A stretch of DNA of 64,000 bases, from contig OX246744.1 of assembly GCA_945910005.1 (NCBI GenBank), forward strand, positions 5,393,680-5,457,679. Reading direction: 5' to 3'. The translations under genes were made by a program, and so were the position numbers. The stretch comes from Isoperla grammatica (taxonomy: Eukaryota; Arthropoda; Insecta; Plecoptera; Perlodidae). The notes beneath the pieces were generated by a model. That model did no database searches. It saw nothing but the letters and a program-made list of their open reading frames with translations, and was not told where the DNA came from. Below are positions 63,600 through 64,000 of this stretch, piece after piece (the first letter of the stretch is position 1; every line of letters starts with the position of its first letter).

Positions 63600-64000
63600 A
63601 ACATATTTTAAATTATGATATATTAACAGTTGACAGATTCTTGTCAAGTAGATAAGATGCCAGTATTAGTTTTAGTTTAAGTTTTAGTTTTTGCAAGAAT
63701 TGGGCATCAGTTGATATAAACCGATCAGGCACTGCAATAGAAACAGCCTTTCCTGCTATCATAAATAATAAATTTACAACAGTTCAGTTAATGAATTCAT
63801 TGAATTTTTATAAGCTACTATTCAGTATTGTGTGTATCGTTGTCCAAGGGATTTATTCTGGTTTCCAATACAGAAGTTCCAATAAATCCTACGTCTTCTA
63901 CACACAATAGAAACTAAGTCACATAATAAATACACATTAAAATAACAATACATCTTTTATTTTATTTTTGTCCCTGCATTAAAAGACTTGCCTTGCCGCT
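63600..64000. other. Unannotated window end
   Basis: TTAGTTTTAGTTTAAGTTTTAG near 63667 resembles the start of the duplicated unit at 40266 but does not extend. Confidence 0.4.

Overview
This window looks like gene-poor DNA from an animal nuclear genome, intergenic or deep intronic. It is AT-rich and has no operons or dense ORFs. It is filled with tRNA-derived SINEs, small non-autonomous DNA transposons with terminal inverted repeats (TIRs) and target-site duplications (TSDs), minisatellites, and many long C/G homopolymer tracts. The mix suits an invertebrate with a repeat-rich genome, perhaps lophotrochozoan or another marine invertebrate. That placement is inference; no conserved gene fixes the taxon.

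No complete recognisable protein gene was found. The only protein signal recognised is a decayed C-terminus of a non-LTR retrotransposon reverse transcriptase (3102-3257). One unassigned ORF at 39656-40075 on the minus strand has protein-like composition and a GC-rich stretch at its 5' side, and is offered as a weak exon candidate. The other ORFs are short, low in complexity or lie in repeats.

Layout. 0-10 kb: a decamer array, the LINE fragment, a head-to-head pair of ~380-bp TIR elements, a SINE-like family C copy, a TIR element (J), and a dispersed element carrying a 60-bp satellite. 12-16 kb: a lone hAT end, a second copy of the 60-bp-satellite element in inverse orientation, and an 82-bp array. 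17-24.6 kb: transposon-dense, with a MITE holding a SINE fragment, a 686-bp hAT element with a perfect 8-bp TSD, a TTAA-flanked MITE, a TIR element interrupted by another MITE, and a 647-bp element with heptamer-repeat TIRs. 25-31 kb: a tRNA-derived SINE, inverted-repeat elements, and a two-monomer higher-order satellite. 31-37 kb: four family C copies, one split by a hAT element. 37-42 kb: a tRNA-derived SINE, tandem repeats, the candidate exon, and two retroelement-like hairpins. 45-52 kb: segmental duplications, a 285-bp foldback element, a tRNA-Pro-like relic and a family C copy inside a tandem duplication. 52-57 kb: two minus-strand SINEs, an 11-bp minisatellite and a pure 205-bp pentanucleotide microsatellite. 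57-64 kb: sparse, then a 73-bp satellite related to one at 51.7 kb and a 103-bp repeat that matches 5.7 kb in inverse orientation.

The most informative structures are nested insertions with internal empty-site evidence, and satellites whose unit also occurs as part of dispersed elements. All family labels (C, D, E and so on) are local to this report; no database was consulted.
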